Assembly (NCBI GenBank): GCA_902802535.1
Contig: CADCML010000017.1
Coordinates: 1-37,523, forward strand
DNA: 37,523 bases
Origin: an uncultured Bacteroidia bacterium
GTDB taxonomy: Bacteria; Bacteroidota; Bacteroidia; Bacteroidales; F082
Reading direction: 5' to 3'
Shown here: piece after piece, positions 8,494-14,687 of the stretch
Numbering within the stretch: the first letter of the stretch is position 1
How the letters are laid out: every line of letters starts with the position of its first letter
The notes under the pieces: model-generated
What the model saw: only the letters and a program-made list of their open reading frames with translations
What the model was told of the DNA's origin: nothing
Database searches by the model: none
Position numbers and translations under genes: made by a program

Positions 8494-8517
8494 AGGAAAT
8501 CGTTTACCGATTTCCTT
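8493..8517. terminator. Hairpin spanning the stop codon of the DUF262-HNH gene
   Basis: A perfect 10-bp stem, AAGGAAATCG at 8493-8502 with CGATTTCCTT at 8508-8517, and a 5-base loop that contains most of the minus-strand stop codon. The T tract after it is very short, so its terminator activity is uncertain. The REP-like array begins directly next to it. Confidence 0.45.
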
Positions 8518-9676
8518 TTGCCCGATTGTGCGTCTTGCATAACATCTGGCAATTTGAAATGTCCGTTTCGCCGCCTTTGCTCCAGGCCGTCACGTGGTCG
8601 GCATCCATTTCGGTTAATTTCCAAATGCGGGTACGGTTGGCATCGTGGCCGATGGCGCAATACGGACAATTGGAAATGCCTTCCGCCTCGGCGGCCTCGG
8701 TTTGCTTTGCGTAAACGGCCTTTTTCGTTGGCTCGTCGAACACGCGGACATTCAACAGGCGCGGTTCCTGACAGTCGCCCAAAATGTATTCGAAAATGCC
8801 TTTCTTCTCCTTGACATAGAAACTTTCGTACAACTCACGCACCTTTGTGGCTACGGCCTCAGGGTTGTAGGCATTCTTGTGGTATTTCTCATACAACTCG
8901 CCCCATTTCAGGCCACACATCTCCCTTTCGGGCGCGATGTCGAAAACAGAAGTAATCCAATCAATTACAGAAGTAAAATATGCTTTCATCTCTTGGATGT
9001 TGTCGTCGTAACGGTGGGCTGACATGTATTCCTCCGTATGGCCGCGGCTCACCCAATCCAATGCAGCGGCAAGGAAGTCCTGCCGCTTGGCTGTGCCTGA
9101 AATGAAGCAACTCCATTTGTTGATGTTGGTGTTGTTGGAATTGCTGAATTCCTCCTTGGCCTTAGTCACAAAGGGGCCAGAATATACGGCGTTAAGCGTT
9201 TCTTGCACATTGAGCGGGATGCCCACAATATTGATGGTGCGAAACCAGTCCTTGATTTCCTTTTCCGTGCCTTCACAAACGTAAATCAACAGCTTGGTGT
9301 TCAGGAACTTCTCTTGCTCGTCCTTGTTTAATGCGGTGAAGTACCAAGGTTTGCCATCGGTGTCTATCCACGCAAATTTCTCGGTAATGAAGCGACCTAA
9401 AGAGGTGATGCGTTGCTGACCGTCTAAGACTTCGTATCGATCCTCGCCTACTTTCGAGAAATAGATAAGCCCAAGCGGATAGCCGTTGCGCACGGATTGA
9501 ATCACATCCACTTCTTTCTTGCCTCCGTTTTCGGCATAAAGATAATGGCGCTGAAACTCAGGCTGGATGGTCAGCCGCCCCGAAAGACCGTAAAGGCCTT
9601 TCCCTTCATATTCGTTATACTGGAAGCCTTTGCAGATGTCGCCGATGGTCCAGTCTTGATAAAGTGTTGCTTTCAT
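8504..9676 (-). CDS. DUF262 and HNH nuclease domain protein (GmrSD-like), putative restriction endonuclease
   Basis: A 390-residue protein. The amino-terminal DUF262 domain (about 10-220) contains the signature LDGQQR at residues 84-89 (nucleotide-binding/hydrolysis motif of DndB/GmrS-type domains). The carboxy terminus holds a zinc-supported HNH nuclease: Cys-Pro-Tyr-Cys near residue 333, then [12 protein letters not shown] with His361, Asn375 in SNCQMLC, and His383 in KTHNRAK. DUF262 plus HNH is the architecture of GmrSD-type modification-dependent nucleases. Here its ATG overlaps the stop of an adenine methyltransferase gene by 4 bp (ATGA), so the two are translationally coupled. This suggests the methyltransferase protects DNA against this nuclease. 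The restriction role is inference; the domains are seen directly. Confidence 0.85.
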   Translation of the reverse strand: MKATLYQDWTIGDICKGFQYNEYEGKGLYGLSGRLTIQPEFQRHYLYAENGGKKEVDVIQSVRNGYPLGLIYFSKVGEDRYEVLDGQQRITSLGRFITEKFAWIDTDGKPWYFTALNKDEQEKFLNTKLLIYVCEGTEKEIKDWFRTINIVGIPLNVQETLNAVYSGPFVTKAKEEFSNSNNTNINKWSCFISGTAKRQDFLAAALDWVSRGHTEEYMSAHRYDDNIQEMKAYFTSVIDWITSVFDIAPEREMCGLKWGELYEKYHKNAYNPEAVATKVRELYESFYVKEKKGIFEYILGDCQEPRLLNVRVFDEPTKKAVYAKQTEAAEAEGISNCPYCAIGHDANRTRIWKLTEMDADHVTAWSKGGETDISNCQMLCKTHNRAKGNR

Positions 9677-10743
9677 GGTTGTTGTTTTTTGCGGATTGCT
9701 AATCTTTTGTATTTATCCACTCCGTTTATTGTGGCCGTAGCAAAATCCCACGGTCCATCTTTCCCATGGTTAAAAACGCCAATTATTTCAAATTGCTCAG
9801 GACAATATTTATCCAGAAAAGAGATAGGAACTCCCATAACACCTTCATAATCACTAGGAATGGCATCTGTAAATGGAACTTCTATGGCATCATAATTATC
9901 ATACTTCTGATAACCGTTAACACGAATTTCCAAATGTTTGCTATATCGAAGATTGTCTTTCATTGTCATCAATTGCAAAGGTTCATGGCGACGACCTATT
10001 TCAATATTTGTATACCAACGAACACCAGGGACTCTGATTAATCCTTCGCGATAATCATGAGAATTAAAATAGCTAAGTGTTGTATTAATCTCATATGGCG
10101 TTTCAAAATAACCAGCACCTCGAACAAAAGGATTATCCGTCCATATCTTGTTTTCTTTAATAAGAGGGAAAACCTCTTTGTATGTATTAGCATTGATATT
10201 ACCAATTATTGCAAACTGCTTTCCCGCTCCCATTATCCAATTCAAGAAGTCTCTAAATAAACTAAAAGGAGGGTTAGTCACAATAATATCCGCTTCATCG
10301 CGCAGTTTACATACCTCCTTACTGCGAAAGTCTCCATCGCCTTCGAGATAATGCCATTCTAAGTCATCAATGTCAATGCGTCCGTTTTGGTTGGTGTCGC
10401 GGGTAAGCTCGAAAATTTTTCCTTTGATACGGGTCTTGTTTGCGTCAAACCAAGGTGATTCTGTCTCAAAGAGCGTGGGTTGGTAGTCCTTGTATTTCTT
10501 GCTCTCCACGGCATACGAGGTGCTGATGAGCCGCTTCAGCCCTAAACGCTCGAAATTCTGTGCGAAGAATCGAGTGAAATTGCTCCATTCAGGATCGTCA
10601 CAAGGCAACAGCACCGTCTTGTCACGAAACGTGTCAGGATCGTACTCCAGAAAGGCGTTCATTTCTTTCTGTATATCCGAATACTGAGTGTAGAACTCGT
10701 CGTTCTTCGCTGTCTTGGCATCAGTCAATTTAGTATTTGCCAT
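9673..10743 (-). CDS. EcoRI-family adenine-specific DNA methyltransferase
   Basis: A 356-residue protein. The amino terminus ([20 protein letters not shown]) and the segment [10 protein letters not shown] at 47-56 are hallmarks of the EcoRI-methylase family. The catalytic motif is NPPF at 157-160 in [11 protein letters not shown], typical of N6-adenine methyltransferases. An EF-hand-like loop (Asp116, Asn118, Asn120, Asp124, Asp127) precedes it. It is the first gene of a two-gene operon with the DUF262-HNH nuclease and has a long structured leader. No ribosome binding site is visible before its ATG, and the leader's outer stem ends 13 bases upstream. The target site cannot be deduced; EcoRI specificity (GAATTC) should not be assumed. 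Confidence 0.88.
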   Translation of the reverse strand: MANTKLTDAKTAKNDEFYTQYSDIQKEMNAFLEYDPDTFRDKTVLLPCDDPEWSNFTRFFAQNFERLGLKRLISTSYAVESKKYKDYQPTLFETESPWFDANKTRIKGKIFELTRDTNQNGRIDIDDLEWHYLEGDGDFRSKEVCKLRDEADIIVTNPPFSLFRDFLNWIMGAGKQFAIIGNINANTYKEVFPLIKENKIWTDNPFVRGAGYFETPYEINTTLSYFNSHDYREGLIRVPGVRWYTNIEIGRRHEPLQLMTMKDNLRYSKHLEIRVNGYQKYDNYDAIEVPFTDAIPSDYEGVMGVPISFLDKYCPEQFEIIGVFNHGKDGPWDFATATINGVDKYKRLAIRKKQQP

Positions 10744-10755
10744 ACGCTTTGCATT

Positions 10756-11002
10756 TGTGCGTATTGCTTATCTTCGGATTGCAGGAACTCTCAGAAAACC
10801 AAAAAGCATGGAACGCTCTTTTTTCCATGCTCTAAGGTCCTGAGAATCACCTGCAATCACGGATAAGTCACGTCCATGCAAAACGCACAGACGCTTGCGA
10901 CTTATTCGTGTGATTGCTTCTTTTGAATTTCTCAGGTTCTAGAGCATTCCGAATAACAGCAAACGCTAGTTAAAACGAGCTCGGATTTCTCCCCGAACTC
11001 GC
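10756..11002 (-). promoter_or_regulatory. Structured leader with mutually exclusive hairpins upstream of the methyltransferase
   Basis: The middle arm (10823-10889) can pair with the downstream arm (10756-10813) through TTCCATGC/GCATGGAA, CTGAGA/TCTCAG, CCTGCAATC/GATTGCAGG, GATAAG/CTTATC and GCAAAACGCACA/TGTGCGTATTGC. The same middle arm can instead pair with the upstream arm (10899-10947) through ATGCTCTA/TAGAGCAT, CCTGAGA/TCTCAGG, GCAATCAC/GTGATTGC and ATAAGTC/GACTTAT. A further hairpin lies at 10976-11002. The two pairings compete, as in attenuators and riboswitches, and the second one reaches to 13 bases before the start codon. The base pairing is seen directly; a regulatory role is inferred. 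Repeated operators or a decayed mobile element are alternatives. Confidence 0.45.
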
Positions 11003-11004
11003 TG

Positions 11005-11012
11005 CAAATATA
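11005..11012 (-). promoter_or_regulatory. -7 promoter box for the restriction-modification operon
   Basis: TATATTTG on the minus strand fits TAnnTTTG. Transcription would start near 10998 and give a leader of about 255 bases containing the alternative hairpins. There is no convincing -33 element at 19-21 bases. Confidence 0.45.
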
Positions 11013-11052
11013 CAAAAAAGGGTTCAATGCCATAGTGCCTTGGTATTTTTCT

Positions 11053-11060
11053 TATTTTTG
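11053..11060 (+). promoter_or_regulatory. -7 promoter box for the RAYT gene
   Basis: TATTTTTG fits TAnnTTTG, 25 bases before the ATG at 11085. The -33 element is not recognisable. Confidence 0.4.
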
Positions 11061-11084
11061 TCACGAAAAACCAACGAATATCCC

Positions 11085-11789
11085 ATGTCCCATTATAACC
11101 CAGAAATCCATCATCGCCGTTCCATTCGCCTGAAAGGTTATGATTACGCCTCGGAAGGTTTGTATTTCGTCACCATTTGCACGCAGAACCGCGAATGTTT
11201 GTTCGGCGAAATCAAAAACGACGAAATGGTATTGAACGATGCAGGTCGCATGGTGGAAAAATGGTATCGCAAGACGCAAGAAAAATTCCCCGACATCATT
11301 TGCCATGAAATGGTGATTATGCCCAATCATTTCCATTGCATTTGGGAAAACGTGGGGGCGTCCGTAGGGGCGGACCCATGTGTCCGCCCTGACCCATGTG
11401 TCCGCCCTGACCCATGTGTCCGCCCTGTTGAACCAAACAACAAACCTATTGTTGGTAATAACAATTGTGTTGTTGATGAGGAGGCACACGCGAATGAGGG
11501 CGCACACGCGGGTGCGCCCCTACGGATGGACGATACGGATTTGGGTGAACATACAGGTTCGCCATTGTCGGCGGTGGTGCGATGGTTCAAAACCATGTCC
11601 ACCAACGAATACATCCGTGGGGTGAAACAATTGGGGTGGCCGCCATTTGACCGAAAATTGTGGCAACGCAATTATTACGAACACATCATCCGCGACGATG
11701 AATCATTGCAAAACATATCGTATTACATAATCAACAACGCCGCCCATTGGCAGGAAGACCAATTCTACCAACCGCCAAAAACGGTATGA
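11085..11789 (+). CDS. REP-associated tyrosine transposase (RAYT, IS200/Y1-like)
   Basis: A 234-residue protein; the ATG at 11085 gives the normal family start (MSHYNPEIHHRRSIRLKGYD). The HUH motif is His82-Phe-His84 in VIMPNHFHCIW. The carboxy-terminal block LWQRNYYEHIIRDDESL, typical of RAYTs, carries the candidate catalytic tyrosines 197-198. RAYTs nick single-stranded DNA at REP palindromes and are domesticated or slow-moving relatives of IS200 transposases. Residues about 91-160, between the HUH strand and the SPLSAVVRWFK helix, are an insertion translated from palindromic repeats, including three copies of Asp-Pro-Cys-Val-Arg-Pro. The frame stays open, so the protein is probably intact. 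Palindromes of the same type lie on both sides of the neighbouring restriction-modification operon. Confidence 0.9.
   Translation: MSHYNPEIHHRRSIRLKGYDYASEGLYFVTICTQNRECLFGEIKNDEMVLNDAGRMVEKWYRKTQEKFPDIICHEMVIMPNHFHCIWENVGASVGADPCVRPDPCVRPDPCVRPVEPNNKPIVGNNNCVVDEEAHANEGAHAGAPLRMDDTDLGEHTGSPLSAVVRWFKTMSTNEYIRGVKQLGWPPFDRKLWQRNYYEHIIRDDESLQNISYYIINNAAHWQEDQFYQPPKTV
11364..11426 (+). repeat. REP-like palindrome plus two extra 18-bp half-units inside the RAYT reading frame
   Basis: A palindrome at 11364-11390 (arms GGGGCGGAC / GTCCGCCC) is followed by two further exact copies of the 18-mer GACCCATGTGTCCGCCCT (11391-11408, 11409-11426). Eighteen bases keep the frame, so each copy encodes Asp-Pro-Cys-Val-Arg-Pro (residues 97-114). 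Confidence 0.95.
11498..11523 (+). repeat. REP-like palindrome (GCAC variant) inside the RAYT gene
   Basis: GGGCGCACACGCGGGTGCGC... with arms GGGCGCAC / GTGCGCCC, translated as Gly-Ala-His-Ala-Gly-Ala-Pro. A degenerate half-copy (GAGGCACACGCGAAT) lies just upstream at about 11481-11495. Confidence 0.85.
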
Positions 11790-11843
11790 TTTCTCCTTCG
11801 ATAGTACGTTGGCCAAGGTGATGACGTTGAATGTTGTTTTGGT

Positions 11844-11871
11844 GTAGGGGCGGATCCATGGGTCCGCCCTA
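11844..11871. repeat. REP-like palindrome (GGAT variant) between RAYT and aroK
   Basis: Arms GGGGCGGA / TCCGCCC around ATCCATGGG. It lies 55 bp after the RAYT stop codon, in the convergent gap with aroK, and may serve as a terminator-like hairpin. Confidence 0.88.
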
Positions 11872-11939
11872 TTGGTAAAACATCCATCCAATTCACCTTA
11901 ACAAATGATATATCATTGATAACGAATGATGTATCTATA

Positions 11940-11967
11940 TAGGGCGCACACGTGGGTGCGCCCCTAC
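11940..11967. repeat. REP-like palindrome (GCAC variant) abutting the aroK 3' end
   Basis: TAGGGCGCAC ... GTGCGCCCCTA, ending 3 bp from the aroK stop. A perfect A/T palindrome, AATGATATATCATT, lies at 11904-11917 between this unit and the previous one. Confidence 0.88.
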
Positions 11968-11970
11968 AAT

Positions 11971-12477
11971 TTAATGATTTTCAATCAACCCCATCAACCC
12001 CTCCAAATCAAAATCCTCGGACTTCACCGTGATTTTGGCTTGCTCGTAGTAGGGCAAACGGGACGTGTAATGCTGGCTCACGAATTCCAAAAGCTCCTCC
12101 TCCGACTTGCCACGGGCTAAGGGACGCTTGTGCCTCGAATGGAGCACGCGATCGACGGCGGCTGCGGGACTGATGCGCATGAAGACGGTCAGACCGTGCT
12201 GGTTCATCCATTCCATGTTGTCGAAATAGCAGGCCGTGCCGCCACCCGTGGAAATCACCGTGTTTTCAAGGTGTTCCGTGGCTTTCAGCACCTCCGATTC
12301 CAATTTGCGGTAAAGCGGCTCGTCGTATTTTTGGAAAAAATCGTCGACGGAAATGCGGTATTTTTCCTCAAACAAGGCATCCGTGTCGGCCACCTCCCAA
12401 CCGAGGCGGTTGGCCAAGCGTTTGGCGGCGGTAGTTTTGCCCGCACCCATGTAGCCGACGAGATAGATTCGATTCAA
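11971..12477 (-). CDS. aroK: Shikimate kinase
   Basis: A 168-residue kinase that phosphorylates shikimate at O3 with ATP in the aromatic pathway. The Walker A loop is GYMGAGKTT (Gly8-Thr16). Shikimate is bound by Asp33 in DTDALF, Arg57 in YRKLESEVL and the Gly-Gly-Gly at 78-80 (STGGG). The lid arginine is in HKRPLARG. The start codon is TTG at 12477: no ATG precedes the family-typical MNRIYLVGYMG-like start, and an in-frame TAA lies just upstream. It is the last gene of the lipoprotein-radical SAM operon, 25 bp after the enzyme's stop. That position looks like simple co-transcription rather than a shared pathway. Confidence 0.95.
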   Translation of the reverse strand: MNRIYLVGYMGAGKTTAAKRLANRLGWEVADTDALFEEKYRISVDDFFQKYDEPLYRKLESEVLKATEHLENTVISTGGGTACYFDNMEWMNQHGLTVFMRISPAAAVDRVLHSRHKRPLARGKSEEELLEFVSQHYTSRLPYYEQAKITVKSEDFDLEGLMGLIENH

Positions 12478-12502
12478 AATTTAAAATTCAAAGATTTAAA
12501 AT

Positions 12503-13588
12503 TCAATATTCTTTAGTTTCTGCAATCATTTGATATTGACATAATTGCAATTTACCGTTGCCGTCGCGGAGGTGCATTCCGTTGCCTTGGCAATAACGCC
12601 ACATCTTGCAATTTGAGCATTGGTCGGTTTTCATCCAACGGCGGTTACGGTAGACTTGGAACTTGTTCTGCCAAACCTCCCAAAAACTGTCCTTGTAGAT
12701 GTTGCCCTGATGGTAGTCGCTGCGGATGCTGAGGCAGCCCGAAATGGAGCCGTCGGCCAATACCGAGGCAATGTTGATGCCAGCGCTACACGAATAATAA
12801 TGGTTGCGCACCTCGCCCTCGTACTTGCCGAGGAAACCGTCGCAGCCATAGTCGGCGCGAATCTTGCCTTGCAAACGTGTGTCTTTGATAAACTCCATCA
12901 TTTCAACGAATTGCTCGTTGGAAAGGCGCAAGTCGGGGTCGTTGGCGGCGCGTCCCGAAGGAAACACTGTGAACAATCGCCAACGGCGGATGCCCAAAGA
13001 AATCAGGAAATCGCGGAACTGCGGCAGATACTTGATAGTGCGTTGGTTGACACAAGTAATGACATCCCAAGTAAGGCTCGGGTGTTGCTTCATGGCTTCC
13101 ACAGCGCGCAACACGTTCTTGTAACTCATGGGGTTACCACGCATCCAGTTGTGGTCTTCCTCGAAGCCATCGAAACTAACCGCCAACGACTTCAGACCCG
13201 CCCTGACAAACTCATCGAGTTTCTCAGCGGAAAGCAGCATACCGTTACAGACCATGCCCCAAATGAAACCACGCTTAGTGATTTCCTCGCCGCAATGCGC
13301 CAAGTCATTGCGCATGGTGGGTTCGCCGCCCGTGGTAATAACCATCACCTTGGCGGGGTCTTGATGGGCACGCACCTCGTCAAGCACCTTGGCAAAATCC
13401 TCGAAAGGCATGTCGTCTTTTTCGGAGAGCATACGGCAATCGGAGCCACAATGACGGCAATTGAGATTGCAGCGCAGGGTGCATTCCCAGAAAAGTTGGT
13501 GAAGCTCGTGCTCCTCGATGCGCTGTTGCAGCACCTGATGATTGAGTTCGAACATTACTTTTTTATAGAAGCCGAGGCGGTCACTCAT
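12503..13588 (-). CDS. Radical SAM/SPASM enzyme of the rSAM-lipoprotein system
   Basis: A 361-residue radical SAM enzyme. The SAM-cleaving cluster motif is Cys40-x3-Cys44-x2-Cys47 in LFWECTLRCNLNCRHCGSDC, with the SAM-binding TTGGEPTM segment following. A SPASM domain with extra Fe-S cysteines fills the carboxy terminus: CSAGINIASVLADG..GCLSI, then CSNCKMWRYC and a last Cys. SPASM enzymes usually modify peptides or proteins. The LFWECTLRCNLNCRHCGSDC region matches what I recall of the TIGR04133 family ('radical SAM enzyme, rSAM/lipoprotein system'), encoded next to lipoproteins with a YG[T/S/A]P motif. Its ATG overlaps the stop of the upstream lipoprotein gene (ATGA). The substrates are therefore probably the two lipoproteins; the chemistry is unknown. 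Confidence 0.9.
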   Translation of the reverse strand: MSDRLGFYKKVMFELNHQVLQQRIEEHELHQLFWECTLRCNLNCRHCGSDCRMLSEKDDMPFEDFAKVLDEVRAHQDPAKVMVITTGGEPTMRNDLAHCGEEITKRGFIWGMVCNGMLLSAEKLDEFVRAGLKSLAVSFDGFEEDHNWMRGNPMSYKNVLRAVEAMKQHPSLTWDVITCVNQRTIKYLPQFRDFLISLGIRRWRLFTVFPSGRAANDPDLRLSNEQFVEMMEFIKDTRLQGKIRADYGCDGFLGKYEGEVRNHYYSCSAGINIASVLADGSISGCLSIRSDYHQGNIYKDSFWEVWQNKFQVYRNRRWMKTDQCSNCKMWRYCQGNGMHLRDGNGKLQLCQYQMIAETKEY

Positions 13589-13953
13589 TTTCCAGATTTT
13601 TCAGTTGATGTTGGAATGGTTGGACTGCCATATAAAATAGGAATAGGCCGCTCCCAAAGGATGGAATCTATTTCCATCCATTTCCTCAACGAAACCGTGT
13701 CTTCAACACCATCCAACTTTCTGTTTATCATAAAAAGATCATAATAACAAGATGACTTTTCTCTCAACAAGTCATAATCAACCGAATCAACTTTCATCTC
13801 CTCAAGTTGATTAATTCTCTCAATGAGAGCTTGCCGTTTTTTGGTCAGTTGCCGTATTTGTGAGCGTGTCAAACCGTTTTGCATCGTGCAGGCGGCAAGA
13901 AACGCCAGTCCTGTCAAGGTGCAAATCCAAACCGAACGAACCAACTTTTTCAT
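13585..13953 (-). CDS. Small YGSP-containing lipoprotein, putative radical SAM substrate (short form)
   Basis: A 122-residue lipoprotein. The signal sequence MKKLVRSVWICTLTGLAFLA is followed by a lipobox ending at Cys22 (LAAC). A short predicted coiled coil (about 30-55, RQLTKKRQALIERINQLEEM) comes next, and a single Tyr-Gly-Ser-Pro motif at residues 108-111 sits near the end. Its signal sequence is nearly identical to that of the next lipoprotein, so the pair arose by duplication. It resembles in layout the TIGR04134-type lipoproteins paired with the adjacent radical SAM family, although it is shorter and lacks the carboxypeptidase-regulatory-like domain often seen there. It is coupled by ATGA overlap to the enzyme gene. 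Function unknown. Confidence 0.8.
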   Translation of the reverse strand: MKKLVRSVWICTLTGLAFLAACTMQNGLTRSQIRQLTKKRQALIERINQLEEMKVDSVDYDLLREKSSCYYDLFMINRKLDGVEDTVSLRKWMEIDSILWERPIPILYGSPTIPTSTEKSGK

Positions 13954-13961
13954 AGCCCTAA

Positions 13962-14480
13962 TTAACGATCAGGAACCGGTGCGCCATACAGTGTTTCCGT
14001 AGCACCATTGTTAATCTTTCCGCTTTTAGGCGAATCCAAGTCTTTCATCTCCTTGCGGATAGCCTGAATTTCATCCCTCATGCGCTGGGTTTCGCGGCCA
14101 TATTCCTCGATGATTTCGGGCGAGCCGTAAACACAGGCTCCCTCACGCCGTTGCAAGGCGGCCTGAAGCTCGGCAATGCGTTCCTGCAAGGCCACACGCC
14201 GGGCACTCTTCTCCAAATCCACATCTTCGCCCAACTTGGCATTGATGGAATCGAGCTGACTTCTAAGGCGATAGGTATTCAACGCATAATTGGCAATGAC
14301 TTCGGGCGAACCGTAAACGGCAGCACCTTCACGCGCCGCCAAAATCCCCTGGATGGAATCACGTTCCATGACGAGTTGCTTCTTCTCAGCCTTCGAAAGA
14401 CCTTTCGTGCTACAGCAGGCGGCCAAGAAAGCCAGTCCCGACAAGGCACTGATCCAAACCGTTCGAACTACTTTTTTCAT
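13962..14480 (-). CDS. YG[S/A]P-repeat lipoprotein, putative radical SAM substrate (long form)
   Basis: A 172-residue lipoprotein with signal sequence MKKVVRTVWISALSGLAFLA and lipobox cysteine 22. The mature part contains two copies of a unit of about 60 residues: a charged helix, then REGA-(A/C)-VYGSPE-(V/I)-I, then a helix with Tyr/Thr and Arg-rich heptads. A third motif, LYGAP, stands four residues before the end. The motifs are at residues 56-59, 118-121 and 165-168. The helices between them look like coiled coil. It is first in the operon, 8 bp before the second lipoprotein gene, and has its own -7 box. The repeated motif suggests several modification or binding sites on one protein. Confidence 0.82.
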   Translation of the reverse strand: MKKVVRTVWISALSGLAFLAACCSTKGLSKAEKKQLVMERDSIQGILAAREGAAVYGSPEVIANYALNTYRLRSQLDSINAKLGEDVDLEKSARRVALQERIAELQAALQRREGACVYGSPEIIEEYGRETQRMRDEIQAIRKEMKDLDSPKSGKINNGATETLYGAPVPDR

Positions 14481-14503
14481 AGCTATGCAATGTTATAACG
14501 CTG

Positions 14504-14511
14504 CAAAGATA
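14504..14511 (-). promoter_or_regulatory. -7 promoter box for the lipoprotein-radical SAM-aroK operon
   Basis: TATCTTTG on the minus strand fits TAnnTTTG, 24 bases upstream of the ATG at 14480. The -33 region is only T-rich. Confidence 0.5.
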
Positions 14512-14538
14512 ATAAAAAAACCGGAAAACGACGAAAAG

Positions 14539-14572
14539 TTATCAACACGGCATGTTGAAAAGTTGTTGAAAA
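14539..14572. other. Cluster of three TNTCAACA (DnaA-box-like) 9-mers
   Basis: TTATCAACA at 14539-14547 (plus) and TTTTCAACA on the minus strand at 14561-14553 and 14572-14564. They lie in the 207-bp gap between divergent genes, followed by a strongly A/T-rich tract at about 14639-14685. The first differs from TTATNCACA at one position, the others at two. They may be chance A/T-rich words or binding sites of an unknown regulator. Confidence 0.25.
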
Positions 14573-14611
14573 CTTATAGAGTCACAATGCCTTCCGTCAA
14601 GCACAAATACC

Positions 14612-14619
14612 TAATTTTG
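14612..14619 (+). promoter_or_regulatory. -7 promoter box for the large modular protein
   Basis: TAATTTTG fits TAnnTTTG. The leader of about 60 bases to the ATG at 14688 is A/T-rich. No -33 element is evident. Confidence 0.4.
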
Positions 14620-14687
14620 ACCATTTGATGAATCCATTACCCATTTTGAATTAAATCATTAAATATCAAATAATTAAATTTACCACA

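Noticed and set aside
9673-10743. Assigning GAATTC specificity to the methyltransferase
   Set aside because: Family membership does not fix the target site, and nothing in the sequence seen here shows it.
11085-11789. RAYT gene as a broken pseudogene because of the internal repeats
   Set aside because: The repeats are in frame, and both the HUH motif and the carboxy-terminal tyrosine block are intact in one open frame.
12620-13744. Plus-strand frame of 374 codons opposite the radical SAM gene
   Set aside because: The minus-strand protein has the complete Cys-x3-Cys-x2-Cys and SPASM signatures. The antisense frame runs across two genes without a recognisable fold.
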